DNA from: Cichorium intybus
Taxonomy: Eukaryota; Streptophyta; Magnoliopsida; Asterales; Asteraceae
Direction: 5' to 3'
Assembly (NCBI GenBank): GCA_023525715.1
Contig: CM042012.1
Location: 51,393,508 to 51,457,507, forward strand
DNA length: 64,000 bases
Shown: piece by piece, positions 36,428 to 47,528 of the stretch
How positions within the stretch are numbered: the stretch's first letter is position 1
Layout: each line of letters starts with the position of its first letter
Translations under genes and position numbers: made by a program
The notes under the pieces: generated by a model
Database searches by the model: none
Told to the model about the DNA's origin: nothing
Seen by the model: the letters and a program-made list of their open reading frames with translations, nothing else

Positions 36428-36996
36428 GGTGTCAAATGTCTAACATTCTGACGCCTGAAGAACGTAGCAGCAGGCCAACTAGTCACAGCATGGTTATAGG
36501 GAATCTCTCATGGGAAAATAATCAACTTTATATTTTTATATAAGTTTACGTGGAAATATACATTTTAATGGGTTTTAAAAATACAAACTATGTTATACAT
36601 TTTAATCTTGGACGTTTAAGACTTGGACACTGTTATAAGAAAATATTGGATTTTCTTGGTTTTCAACGTTATTGTTTATAAACAAAGGACTTTTCTTACG
36701 CAAAATCTTATGAACTCACCAACTTAATTGTTGACACTTTTTCAACTACTTGTATTCTTAGGAAACTAAAAAGGTAAACCACAAGTTTGGTTGAAGGGAG
36801 GTTACGATGTCATTATGCATATTTTTGTTATCATTTGTAATTGTAATCGAAACATGATACATTGAACTATATAACCTTTACAATTATTTATGATGGTTGT
36901 GTTGCTTGGAATCATTATAATTCAACTTGTTATGATATTGTTCATGAAGTCATTCGCCCTTGAAAGTTTCCGCCAATACGGTTTGAGGGTGTGACA
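36428..36996 (+). repeat. Element A 5' LTR, remainder
   Basis: Resumes GGTGTCAAATGTCTAAC after element B's duplication and ends GAGGGTGTGACA next to the primer site. The A LTR totals about 2.58 kb when the B insertion is discounted. Confidence 0.92.
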
Positions 36997-37519
36997 GATT
37001 GGTATCAGAGCATTGTTTATAGTAAACTAAGTATATCAATCCATTTAAAGATATACAACTATAAATACAATGGGACTAAAACTCTCGAAAATATTTTTTG
37101 TACAATATTACTTTTTAAAATTACAACGATAATTTTTATAAAAGTATAAATACATACATACACGCTAGAACAATATTATAATGAGAACATACAAAAGTGG
37201 TAGGACGAATTAGAAACTTCGATTAGACCTAAGTATTTAGGTAGTCATATCTAAGATAGATAGAGCCTGATCAACTGTATCGGTCCAAGGTGTGACTAAC
37301 GGAAACTTAGGAATGGTCGTGGTGAACAACAAGTCCAAACACTTACCAACAACCAAATAATTAAACAATAAAAGTTAAAATACTATAGGAGTATTTTATA
37401 ATACTATAGAACAAAACATAAAGTTAAAATACTACGGGAGTATTTTATGAATACTACAAAACCATACACTTAGATTTTTCTCTTACACCCCTCTCATACC
37501 CCATTCTTGCACAGACATC
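36997..37519 (+). other. Element A primer site and leader
   Basis: GATTGGTATCAGAGCATTG (36997-37015) is the tRNA-Met-type primer site. The rest is an AT-rich leader containing two near-copies of an ACTAYRGGAGTATTTTAT motif (37382-37450). Confidence 0.8.
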
Positions 37520-38262
37520 ATGGCAGGATTTCATTTGCCAGGAGACCCTTATTTCCCCGAGGAGGGATATGGAGGATGGCTCAACGAGGAGCCGGAGGAG
37601 GAGCCAGAGGAAGTTTCAGCAGATGAAGACCAATGGGAAGAGGAAGATTCTGATGACGAGCCCGTGGTCATCAACCCACGCTATCCAGTCCGCGAGCATC
37701 ATGCACCACCCCCAGAGCCGAGCTACCAGGTATACCGCCACCCTGGTGGTCCGTTATGGATGCGTACTCCTCGAAAGAGGATACTTCCCATCCATCGTCC
37801 TTTACTAATAGATGAACCTCTTTAGGGCCCGGTACCTGTTTGGGCGGAGCGCCTAAACCATTGGAGTCGCGAGCAGGGCCTACGTCCCCCTTACGGCATG
37901 TGCCGAGACTTCTTCGACATCAGCGGGGGAGGACCAAATCAGGGCGTATTAGCCGCCAGGAGGACCAAATCAGGGCGACTACTAGCCAAGTCCTAGATGT
38001 GGGGGCCGCCACTGAGGTCACCACCGCACGCGTCCGACGCCTCGACGAGGCTCATGACCGTACCTCCGAGAGGGTCGACTCGCTTGAGGAAGATGGGAGG
38101 ACGACCATGGGGATGTTCCGAGAGACCTTCGTGCGATTACAGGATGTCGAGCAGCGGATACGGGACGCGGAGCAGAGGGCCGAGGAGGCCATGGGGGAGG
38201 CTGCTGACTTGAGAGCACAGGTAGCCACGCTCCGTGGAGCTAGGGGATTTGGTTCACCATGA
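37520..38262 (+). pseudogene. Extra ORF upstream of gag in element A, frameshifted
   Basis: A sense-oriented ORF between primer site and gag that is not part of the standard gag-pol set. It begins MAGFHLPGDPYFPEEGYGGW and is strongly acidic for about 60 residues (runs of Glu/Asp). A TAG at 37823-37825 ends the first frame. After a shift somewhere in 37826-37990 a second frame (ending at 38260) encodes a heptad-rich, probable coiled-coil segment with VQ/R-rich helices (FRETFVRLQDVEQRIRDAEQ). A direct repeat AGGACCAAATCAGGGCG (two copies, 37931-37978) sits at the shift zone. Function is not recognised. Composition is much more GC-rich than the flanking leader, as expected for coding sequence. 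Confidence 0.55.
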
Positions 38263-38676
38263 GTAGTACTCGTACTACTCAAATTTTGATATAGACTAGG
38301 GATCTATGAGCAAGCGCCATACGCTGCTTACTCTTGTATGTAGGCGCGACCCTACAATTAAGTGATTACACTCTTTGGGGGTCGTTATGCCGCTCGTTTG
38401 TTGTTACGTACTGTAGACCTCTGCGAAGGTCAAAATTTCCATCTTAAGAATCATGTAACGCCACCAAGTATTATTATTATGATGACATATTTTATTTATA
38501 AAGTGTTGTACAAGTGTTTGGTATGCATGCTTGATACTAGAATTGTATTTACAACTTACGAGAAGTAAAGGACAAAAACTTAAAAACATAAATGCCATAT
38601 CTTAATGACACCAGATTTATAACGATCCTTCCGAAAACTTATCATCGTTAAATCTTGAAATCCTTATAACAGAAAT
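38263..38676 (+). other. Spacer between extra ORF and gag in element A
   Basis: About 400 bp with no supported gene. Small ORFs on both strands here lack recognisable motifs. Confidence 0.5.
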
Positions 38677-39928
38677 ATGCCACCCAAAAGGAGAAACACT
38701 AGGCGCGCAACAATTGAAACACCCGAGCCACCTATGATGGATTCAACTACCTTCCAAGCCGCTGTAACAGCTGCTATTGCCCAAATAAACTCGAATGGGG
38801 CAAATGGAAGTGGAAGCAGAAATGGCACCAACGACTCCACGAACAGGGAAACACCGAATCACGCATGAGTATGTTCGTACAAAGACTTTGCAAATTGCAA
38901 ACCTGTGACTTTCCATGGTACTGGTGGTGTCTTTGCCCTCACTAGATGGATTGAGAAGACTGAATCAATATTCGACATTTCTGCATGTCCCGAGGAATTT
39001 AAAGTCAAATTTGCCGCATGTACTTTTGCGGAGACAGCCATGTCCTGGTGGAAGGGTAATGTTAAGGCCCTAACACTCCCTGTGGCCAACTCAATGAGTT
39101 GGGAGGAGCTAAAAACCATGCTGATGAAGGAATACTGTCCTAGAGGGGAGTTTCAGAAACTGGAACAGGAACTGTGGAACCTTACCATGAAGGGTTCGGA
39201 CATAACCACGTATACGAACCGATTCAATGACTTGGCAACCCTCTGTCCTACAATGGTTACACCAGAATCGGTCAAAGTGGAACGCTACATCTGGGGACTA
39301 TCTCCTCAGATCCAGGGGAATGTAGAATCAGCAAGCCCTGCTACCTTCGATAGCGCTAAGCAACTAGCTCAACGACTAGTTGATCACGGGGTCCGTCAGG
39401 GCACCATGACACTTAAAACCGAGCAACCAAAAGAGAAGGATCAAAAAAGACAACCCTGGAACAGGGGAAGGGGCCAGCCCAACCAAGAAGGTGCCAAAAG
39501 ACAACAGATTGTGGCAGTCCGTGCGGCCACTGTCCCGGCTGCCCCAGCAACGACCAAGCAATATATTGGGACTCTACCCAAGTGCAACAAGTGCAATTTC
39601 CACCACACTGGAGCTTGCAGGGAAATGCACTGCACGAATTGTGGCAAAAAGGGTCATACCTTCCGTTTCTGCAAGACGTCAGCTCCAGAAACCACCCAAG
39701 CCCCTAATTCTGGGGTGAGTCAAGCTTGCTACGATTGTGGAGAAACGGGACACTACAAGCGAGATTTCCCGAAAACAAAGACTGTTGGGAGGAATGGAAG
39801 GATTCTAGCAATGGGACGCGCGGAAGCGGTGGAGGATCCCACTGTGGTTACCGGTACGTTCCTCGTCAATAATTCATATGCTTCTATTCTATTCGATAGC
39901 GGTGCGGAGAGGAGCTTCGTAAGCCACG
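38677..39928 (+). pseudogene. Element A gag and protease start, interrupted by element C
   Basis: Gag begins MPPKRRNTRR. An in-frame TGA at 38866-38868, consistent with CGA-to-TGA deamination, cuts it, but the same frame continues open. The capsid core has FHGTGGVFALTRWIEKTE, FAETAMSWWKGNV and FQKLEQELWNLTMKG. The nucleocapsid has CNKC..., CTNCGKKGHTFRFC and a second knuckle whose last Cys is Phe (CYDCGETGHYKRDF). The protease active site ILFDSGAERSFVS follows at 39885-39923, and element C then interrupts the next codons. Capsid and nucleocapsid assemble the particle and package RNA; this copy cannot do so without stop read-through. Confidence 0.9.
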
Positions 39929-41713
39929 TGTAACATCCCAAAATTTTAGGGTAAAATTAAAAAAAATTTAAACGAACACTTTAATATAAGAAAAGCCACT
40001 TAATTAATTTTGACAAAATTCCATAACTTATAAGTTTAATGAAAACATCCCAGGATTAACAAAAGTTAATGAAATCACAACATAGCGGAACATCCATTCA
40101 AAAACAGTCCTCCAATGAAGCAGCACAGTGTATACACGTCACGCCTTGCCATCCAGGGTACCTGATGTACCTGAAACAGTAGTTTATATAGGGAAAGGGT
40201 AAGCACGGAGCTTAGTGAGTTCCTCAAAAACACCATACGATCTATCACATAACATACAACACATCATAACCATTCATATGTCTGTGAGACTCGCGGGCTA
40301 TCCCTGTTCGCTGAAGACTCACGGGCAGTTACCGTTCTGTCTTATCGCTCGCAGGCTTCTCCCGTTCCGTCTAATGACTCGCAGGCTATTCCCGTTCCGC
40401 CTATTGGCTCTCGGGCTATCCCGTTCCGTCCACAAACAATCATTATCATAGCAATAATTCATACAATTATCATAACAGGTAAGATCACCTTAGTCTAACA
40501 TATCTTCCTTCCTACGCATGCAATATCACCTATAGTATAGTGAGAAGACTCACCTGATTATAGTTGACTATATCGTTTATCTTTCTCGGCTTTGTATTTC
40601 CTTCAACTTTAACTGTTAACATAATAAGAAATCTATCATTTCTTAATCCTTACTATATTATAGTCGCATCATTAAACCCTTCAATAATTCCAATATGATA
40701 CTCCATGATTTATCAAGTAAAGAACGGCCAGGTAAAAGATTAGATGGGGTGGCAGGATCCTTTCAGCATTTTAGCCTTTCGGAAAATCCAACAACCAGAT
40801 CCCAAGTAATCGGCCTAGGCACCGTCCTCCTAAGTAAATCAATCGGTATTATTTTCGGAAATTACGAATTGTTATAATAACGACATTTTAAGGTTTTTGT
40901 TTACTATTGTTAGAAATGAGTATAATATAACATATGTTATACTTATTAAATATTCTACTTCTTAACAAAAACTATTTTACAATACCTAATTAAGCTATAG
41001 AAAGGTTTGTAGTTACCTTATGACCAGTCGTCGAGATCTATAACTCCTTCGTTAGGCTTTTAAGCTTCCTTCCGCTCACTTGCTTACACTCTAGTGCTTA
41101 GAAACCTCTATATATTGGATTGAGATTTAGTTGTGTGGTTTATGAGATGTTTTGAGGGGTATTTATACTTGAATTCTTGAATAAAAAATGGCATGACACT
41201 TTTGACAAAAGATTTTAATAATATAACTTTGTTGAAATTAATACCTTCTAAAATCAGTCTGTTCAAGACTGGTTTAGCCGACTTTAAACCCATGAAATTC
41301 ACGTTTTTATTTGATATTCCAGAAATTTATCTCAATACCTTTCCAGGGATGTATTTTACGTATTTATACGATTTTTCTATGATTTATTATGAATTTTTGA
41401 AAACAGACTATCTAATCTGTCAATTCCGAACTAATCATTAAAGATTGCTTTTTTTACCATAGATAATGTCATTTTCAAGGGTACTATTATTTTTGGTAAT
41501 TATACTAGACTCAATTTGTAAACTTTGTGCATTGGTTTGAGGTCCAAACGAGTTTCCTAGAATTAATTATGATTTTTCTAAAAACGACACAAAATGCTGA
41601 TTTTCATATGAAATTGTAACTAAAGTTTTTCTTAGCTTTATAACTACCAACATCATATAATTCCTAACACTCTTATTTTAAGTATATGTTATAATCAGGA
41701 TACGGGTCTTACA
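39929..41713 (-). repeat. Element C LTR, left (3' LTR)
   Basis: Plus-strand ends TGTAACATCCC and GGGTCTTACA. About 18 differences from the right LTR were counted by eye over 1,785 bp, roughly 1%. A GACTCRCRGGC...CCCGTTC tandem block lies at 40287-40430. Confidence 0.93.
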
Positions 41714-41726
41714 AGTCTCCCCCACT
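41714..41726 (-). other. Polypurine tract of element C
   Basis: AGTGGGGGAGACT on the minus strand, directly before the LTR start TGTAAGACCC. Confidence 0.85.
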
Positions 41727-42493
41727 TATTTGGATTTCGTCCCGAAATCCGCATTCTCTAACTCCTCTATGTATTTCCCGTCGAGTCCTTATGTCCTTCA
41801 AAAATCCTCCTCGTCTTATTGCCGAACCTTTACAAGATTTAATTATCTTTCCCTTTCAACATTCACATACCTCTGTAATAATGCTTAAGGTCCTATTATT
41901 CTCATTCACTCCATACTTCTTTTCTTCTAATTACTCTAGATGTACAAAAAAAACTCTAACTGTTTCTCACAGTCCCACACATCGACTTGACCGGCTACTA
42001 TCTACAGTACATATTTAGTACTTTCTAATCTACCTATATACATAGTTAACCTAGTTAACTTGCAACACCTAATTTTTAACACTATTTCGTATTTATATGA
42101 ATTCGTCATATTTCAACATACATTTGCCTCAATTCAACATTTCTTTTAAATACTTTTTGGCTAAATAAGTCTATTTTTGTAGAATCTCCAAATTTTTGTG
42201 TTCCACCGAAATATAAAATTTACATCATCTTTTGTAAGTTTGTTGTTGTTTTTTTTTTTGGAGTACTGGACACTCTTTAAACTATTTCCATTATATGGAG
42301 ACATAAAATTTTGTTTTATTTCAAAAGTCTCTTTATTATCTCGTTCTCATCAGAGTCAAGCAGAGAATTTTGAAAAAATGTCACTTGGGGTAGTGAAAAG
42401 TCGCATCTACTGTAGTTAGTTTGAATTTCGGTAATTAAAACGTGAGGTGTCCTTTCAGTTCCGTGTGTCCTTTCGGTTCCAGCTGCAAGATAC
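41727..42493. other. Element C 3' region and upstream sequence of the RWP-RK gene
   Basis: Starts with the GGGACGAAATCC motif on the minus strand, typical of Ty3 element 3' ends, then passes into AT-rich sequence that acts as the 5' flank of the plus-strand RWP-RK gene. The junction between element and captured sequence lies somewhere in about 41900-42430 and cannot be placed by eye. Confidence 0.5.
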
Positions 42494-42501
42494 TATATAT
42501 A
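42494..42501 (+). promoter_or_regulatory. TATA box of RWP-RK gene copy
   Basis: TATATATA about 90 bases before the ATG at 42587. This is a plausible core promoter carried with the captured gene. Position and motif only. Confidence 0.5.
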
Positions 42502-42586
42502 CAGGTATGTAGTATCATTCATTTTCAGTCTCATCCTCTCTTATCACTAGTTTGTTCGTGAACGAACTCATATTTAAAGTCGAGTC

Positions 42587-44215
42587 ATGGAAAACAGATC
42601 TTCAATGGGCGATCTGTCGAACCCTGGACCTGGTTTTCCACAAGGAGAGGGTACTTCAAACCAAGAATTCTTAATAGAGTTCGGTGACACTAACATTCTA
42701 GACATCTATCATCCATACTTCGATTACCTTTCTAATGTTTTGTTTGATTTTGAATTATGGTACAGTCTTCCAGATATACTACCAATAGAGCATCTCCACG
42801 ATGAGCCGAAAATTTTTCCCGAGTTGAACATTAACTCAGATGATCCGGTGCATGCATCTGACTTTGCACTTGATCAGACTCCATGCCTTCTACCAGGTTA
42901 AATTCTTTTGAATGATCCATTTATAAGTATTCTATTTTGTTTTATCATTTGACATGTGTTATTTGCAGACCCATTTGTGGATGGTCTAACTGAGTACAAT
43001 CCATTCATGGACGTGCACCCAACAAGCAGTGAGTTTGTCCCCATGAATCAAGAATTCATGGCTTGTATTTAGGATGAGAATCAATTACAGAGGACTCATA
43101 ACATAAATATTGAATTGAATCCCGAGTTTGGGGTTGGTTTTCAATATCAAGATCATCTTCGGTTGATTCAAAGGAATCTAGAAGGATTTCAGAATCCTGA
43201 GATTTTAGTTGAAAACCAACAATTATTACCGATAGAGGCCACTAATTTTGATGAATCAATGTCCATCTTTGGGTCAAAAAATCAGGATCATGTTCAAATG
43301 ATCCATAATGATAACAATACAATTGGATTTGAACCTTCTAGTTCAGAAAACATAGCAGGTGGCAGTGGAAGAGGTTTCAGACATTTATTAAGTATGGAAA
43401 TAATAGCTGAACACTTTAACGAACCAATTGAAAAAGCTGCGAAGGAACTCAACATTGGAACGACACAATTAAAAAAACGCTGTAGAGAATTAGGTATCAA
43501 TCATTGGCCCCAACGACAACTTACGAGTTTGCAAACCCTTATTGATCGTGCTGAGGTAAAGAACTACATTTTTTTTTATTTCCTTTATATCATAAGGTTG
43601 AAATTACTAAAGTTATTTGTGCCACAGGAATTTGGTAATGAATTTATTGAGGCAACAGAATTATCGGCAGATTTAATACCCAACCTAAAAAAAGAAAAAG
43701 AAGCGATAATTGAAGGGTCACAATCGGGTCTAACAGACGGCACAAAGAAGCTAATACAAGCTGCTCATAAGGTTGTATTTAGGAAAAGAAAAATTCAGGA
43801 AAAGGGGGAAACTTCATCAAGAACTCATACACAGCAGCAATCTCTGCCATCTAATTCTGGTATGAGTAGTATTAACCCTGGTTTACTCGAGTCTTCGAGT
43901 GAGGAGAATTTTTGAGGCTTTGTAGGTGACCTAGCCTGGTTTCCTCCTTCTTATAGCTACCCCCAACTGGTTCCGAATTAGAGCCCTTCCTCATCACTGG
44001 CCTACTTACACACGCCCCAAATGAGTCAATATTTAGCCCCTAATCATGGGGTTACAGGTTCCAACCTTATTGAGACCCCATACCTTGGAGCTCCTCCTCC
44101 AATAACTGAAAGCATACCACTTCCAAATCCTCGAGAAGGTACAAGTCAACCTAATGATGACAAAGATTGGAGTGTAGAAGATCTTTTCTCGCTTCTTTCT
44201 GATTCTCTGGTTTAG
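42587..44215 (+). pseudogene. RWP-RK domain (RKD-like) transcription factor gene copy with introns
   Basis: Copy of a plant RWP-RK transcription factor gene, antisense to element C. Exon 1 is 42587-42896. Intron 1 is 42897-42968 (GT...TTGCAG, 72 bp). Exon 2 is 42969-43555, intron 2 is 43556-43627 (GTAAAG...CCACAG, 72 bp), and exon 3 starts at 43628. The RWP-RK domain (43384-43555) has the helix KKRCRELGINHWPQRQ and then LTSLQTLID. The name motif is altered to HWPQRQ. N- and C-terminal parts are acidic and Ser/Asn-rich as in RKD proteins, which control egg-cell and early embryo identity in known plants. Three in-frame stops (TAG 43070-43072, TGA 43913-43915, TAG 43979-43981) interrupt an otherwise continuous frame ending at DLFSLLSDSLV. 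A truncated protein starting after the first stop could still hold the whole domain. Confidence 0.82.
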
Positions 44216-45721
44216 GTTAGTAGTTCTGTAAACTTTTCTTAATGTATTAATATAAAGTTATAGTAATGAATTAAATATATTGACGTGTTACTATAATTTT
44301 AATAATTTCATCGATTCAATATAATATTCATGTTGTTCCCTTAATTTTGTATTCCTCTCCCACTTGGATTAAAGTCCAAGTCTGTTTATTCGATTTATAA
44401 CCTTTTTTTTACGAGCCCTTACTCTCGAACGAAAAACAAGCCCACTCTGCTCAGCCAACAACTTGCATCGGGGGCAAACACTATCTCAATAAACATGTTT
44501 CGATAATGTAAAGATGTTTACATCAACCACCATATGTTACTCATCCGCTTGCGACCCTAGTCAACACCTCTATCGTTAGTTACCTCAATCACGAGTGAGT
44601 GATCCAAACTCTCAACCCACACGACCTGATCAATACAAGTGTAGGTAGCCCTACTATTACACAGCACGAGGCATATACAGAGTTGACTCAAAAATACCCG
44701 CCATCATCTCAGGCGCCGCTTGCACCTCTTTGACCGTGAGTTGGAAAACTCACCCTTGCATCCACTAGTCCCTGTCTGGCTTGTGCGCCCATTAGTTGCA
44801 TGAAAATAGCTACCACAATAGCATTTTGGCATTCTCCCTTTCAACAGTCTTTAAGCTCAGTAATCAACTTAAGCATGATCGGTCCAACCAAACTGGTATG
44901 ATCGCATCTTAATTGTTCCTACTGAACCTCACAATCAACATTCAAAAATTGAATGGATAAAAGTTTACCACATTACACTAGCATTTAAGTTAATTATGCT
45001 AGACACTCACATACTCAGCTCCTTGGATCCTTCGTGACGAACTCCCGACTCGAACGTGGATCCTGTGCTTTCGATAGTAGGAGCTCTACTGCTACCTTCC
45101 ACACCTATCCATGTTCGTTCCAAGACCCGTCTCGAAATATTCATGTCGCTTCTCACCGATAATTTTAACACATATGCCCTTACAAGGCATATGTCAACCC
45201 TTCTAGGAATACTTGGAATCCCACCCCCACCCTGCTATTCTAACTAAGACGGAACTTCCTCCAGTGATGACAGGTTGTTTCGCGAACGTAGTTGTATACA
45301 ATATCGAACTAAACAGTCTTTCAAATAAGAGAATCTTCCCTAAGGCAACAACCAAACAAGGAACATGCAATAAGGTCAACTCACACATTCTATGACTATT
45401 CAGTCCATATTGTATACAACTTAGTGGAAATCTCTAAGCAACCTATCGGCACTAGCATACAGTTCTATTAGCAAATAGCAGATAATAATACAACAATGTG
45501 TGATCTCTACCAGGCATTTCAGCAAACATATACCATATGTTTTTTTTAACATCCACAATATTAAATACTTAACCCTTTTCTCATACTGGCGTTGGCTGGC
45601 GGTACACACTGTGTCTTCAGTTCACCCTTCATAAAACATCCTTCTTTCGTAAAAATGTTTTAAGAAAACTCTTAAGCCTCAACTTGAGTCCAGAACTCAC
45701 TAAGTGAGCCTGATTCTCTCA
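44216..45721 (-). other. Element C leader-like region (minus strand)
   Basis: About 1.5 kb between the captured gene and the primer site, where leader and gag start would lie in a complete element. Short minus-strand ORFs (45203-45388, 45421-45609) show no Gag motifs. No supported gene. Confidence 0.5.
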
Positions 45722-45739
45722 AGCTGTGCTCTGATACCA
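45722..45739 (-). other. Primer-binding site of element C
   Basis: TGGTATCAGAGC on the minus strand, three bases from the LTR end. It is the initiator tRNA-Met type and sets the element's orientation. Confidence 0.9.
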
Positions 45740-45742
45740 ACT

Positions 45743-47528
45743 TGTAACATCCCAAAATTTTAGGGTAAAATTAAAAAAAATTTAAACGAACACTTTAATA
45801 TAAGAAAAGCCACTTAATTAATTTTGACAAAATTCCATAACTTATAAGTTTAATGAAAACATCCCAGGATTAACAAAAGTTAATGAAATCACAACATAGC
45901 GGAACATCCATTCAAAAACAGTCATCCAATGAAGCAGCACAGTGTATACACGTCACGCCTTGCCATCCAGGGTACCTGATGTACCTGAAACAGTAGTTTA
46001 TATAGGGAAAGGGTAAGCACGGAGCTTAGTGAGTTCCTCAAAAACACCATACGATCCATCACATAACATACAACACATCATAACCATTCATATGTCTGTG
46101 AGACTCGCGGGCTATCCCTGTTCCGCTGAAGACTCACAGGCAGTTCCCGTTCTGTCTTATCGCTCGCAGGCTTCTCCCGTTCCGTCTAATGACTCGCAGG
46201 CTATTCCCGTTCCGCCTATTGGCTCGCGGGCTATCCCGTTCCGTCCACAAACAATCATTATCATAGCAATAATTCATACAATTATCATAACAGGTAAGAT
46301 CACGTTAGTCTAACATATCTTCCTTCCTACGCATGCAATATCACCTATAGTATAGTGAGAAGACTCACCTGATTATAGTTGACTATATCGTTTATCTTTC
46401 TCGGCTTTGTATTTCCTTCAACTTTAACTGTTAACATAATAAGAAATCTATCATTTCTTAATCCTTACTATATTATAGTCGCATCATTAAACCCTTCAAT
46501 AATTCCAATATGATACTCCATGATTTATCAAGTAAAGAACGGCCAGGTAGAAGATTAGATGGGGTGGCAGGATCCTTTCAGCATTTTAGCCTTTCGGAAA
46601 ATCCAACAACCAGATCCCAAGTAATCGGCCTAGGCACCGTCCTCGTAAGTAAATCAATCGGTATTATTTTCGGAAATTACGAATTGTTATAATAACGACA
46701 TTTTAAGGTTTTTGTTTACTATTGTTAGAAATGAGTATAATATAACATATGTTATACTTATTAAATATTCTACTTCTTAACAAAAACTATTTTACAATAC
46801 CTAATTAAGCTATAGAAAGGTTTGTAGTTACCTTATGACCAGTCGTCGAGATCTATAACTCCTTCGTTAGGCTTTTAAGCTTCCTTCCGCTCACTTGCTT
46901 ACACTCTAGTGCTTAGAAACCTCTATATATTGGATTGAGATTTAGTTGTGTGGTTTATGAGATGTTTTGAGGGGTATTTATACTTGAATTCTTGAATAAA
47001 AAATGGCATGACACTTTGGACAAAAGATTTTAATAATATAACTTTGTTGAAATTAATACCTTCTAGAATCAGTCTGTTCAAGACTGGTTTAGCCGACCTT
47101 AAACCCATGAAATTCACGTTTTTATTTGATATTCCAGAAATTTATCTCAATACCTTACCAGGGATGTATTTTACGTATTTATACGATTTTTCTATGATTT
47201 ATTATGAATTTTTGAAAACAGACTATCTAATCTGTCAATTCCGAACTAATCAGTAAAGATTGCATTTTTTACCATAGATAATGTCATTTTCAAGCTTACT
47301 ATTATTTTTGGTAATTATACTAGACTCAATTTGTAAACTTTGTGCATTGGTTTGAGGTCCAAAGGAGTTTCCTAGAATTAATTATGATTTTTCTAAAAAC
47401 GACACAAAATGCTGATTTTCATATGAAATTGTAACTAAAGTTTTTCTTAGCTTTATAACTACCAACATCATATAATTCCTAACACTCTTATTTTAAGTAT
47501 ATGTTATAATCAGGATACGGGTCTTACA
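45743..47528 (-). repeat. Element C LTR, right (5' LTR)
   Basis: Same ends and content as the left LTR; adjoins the second CCACG duplication at 47529-47533. Confidence 0.93.

Larger units (their letters stand above)
39929..47528 (-). mobile_element. Element C: non-autonomous LTR retrotransposon carrying an antisense RWP-RK gene
   Basis: Inserted in element A's protease with perfect CCACG duplications (39924-39928 and 47529-47533). LTRs are 1,785 and 1,786 bp. The primer site beside the right LTR and the polypurine tract beside the left LTR both read on the minus strand, which fixes orientation. The 4.03-kb interior encodes no Gag, protease, RT or integrase in the sense direction. It has a leader-like segment, a plus-strand RWP-RK gene copy with introns, and the usual 3' end (GGGACGAAATCC motif and purine tract on the minus strand). 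It must have been mobilised by enzymes of another element. Confidence 0.93.

Noticed and set aside
43065..43090. Micro-intron (GT...ACAG) that would remove the first RWP-RK stop
   Set aside because: At 26 bp it is far below plant intron size and its removal would shift the frame.
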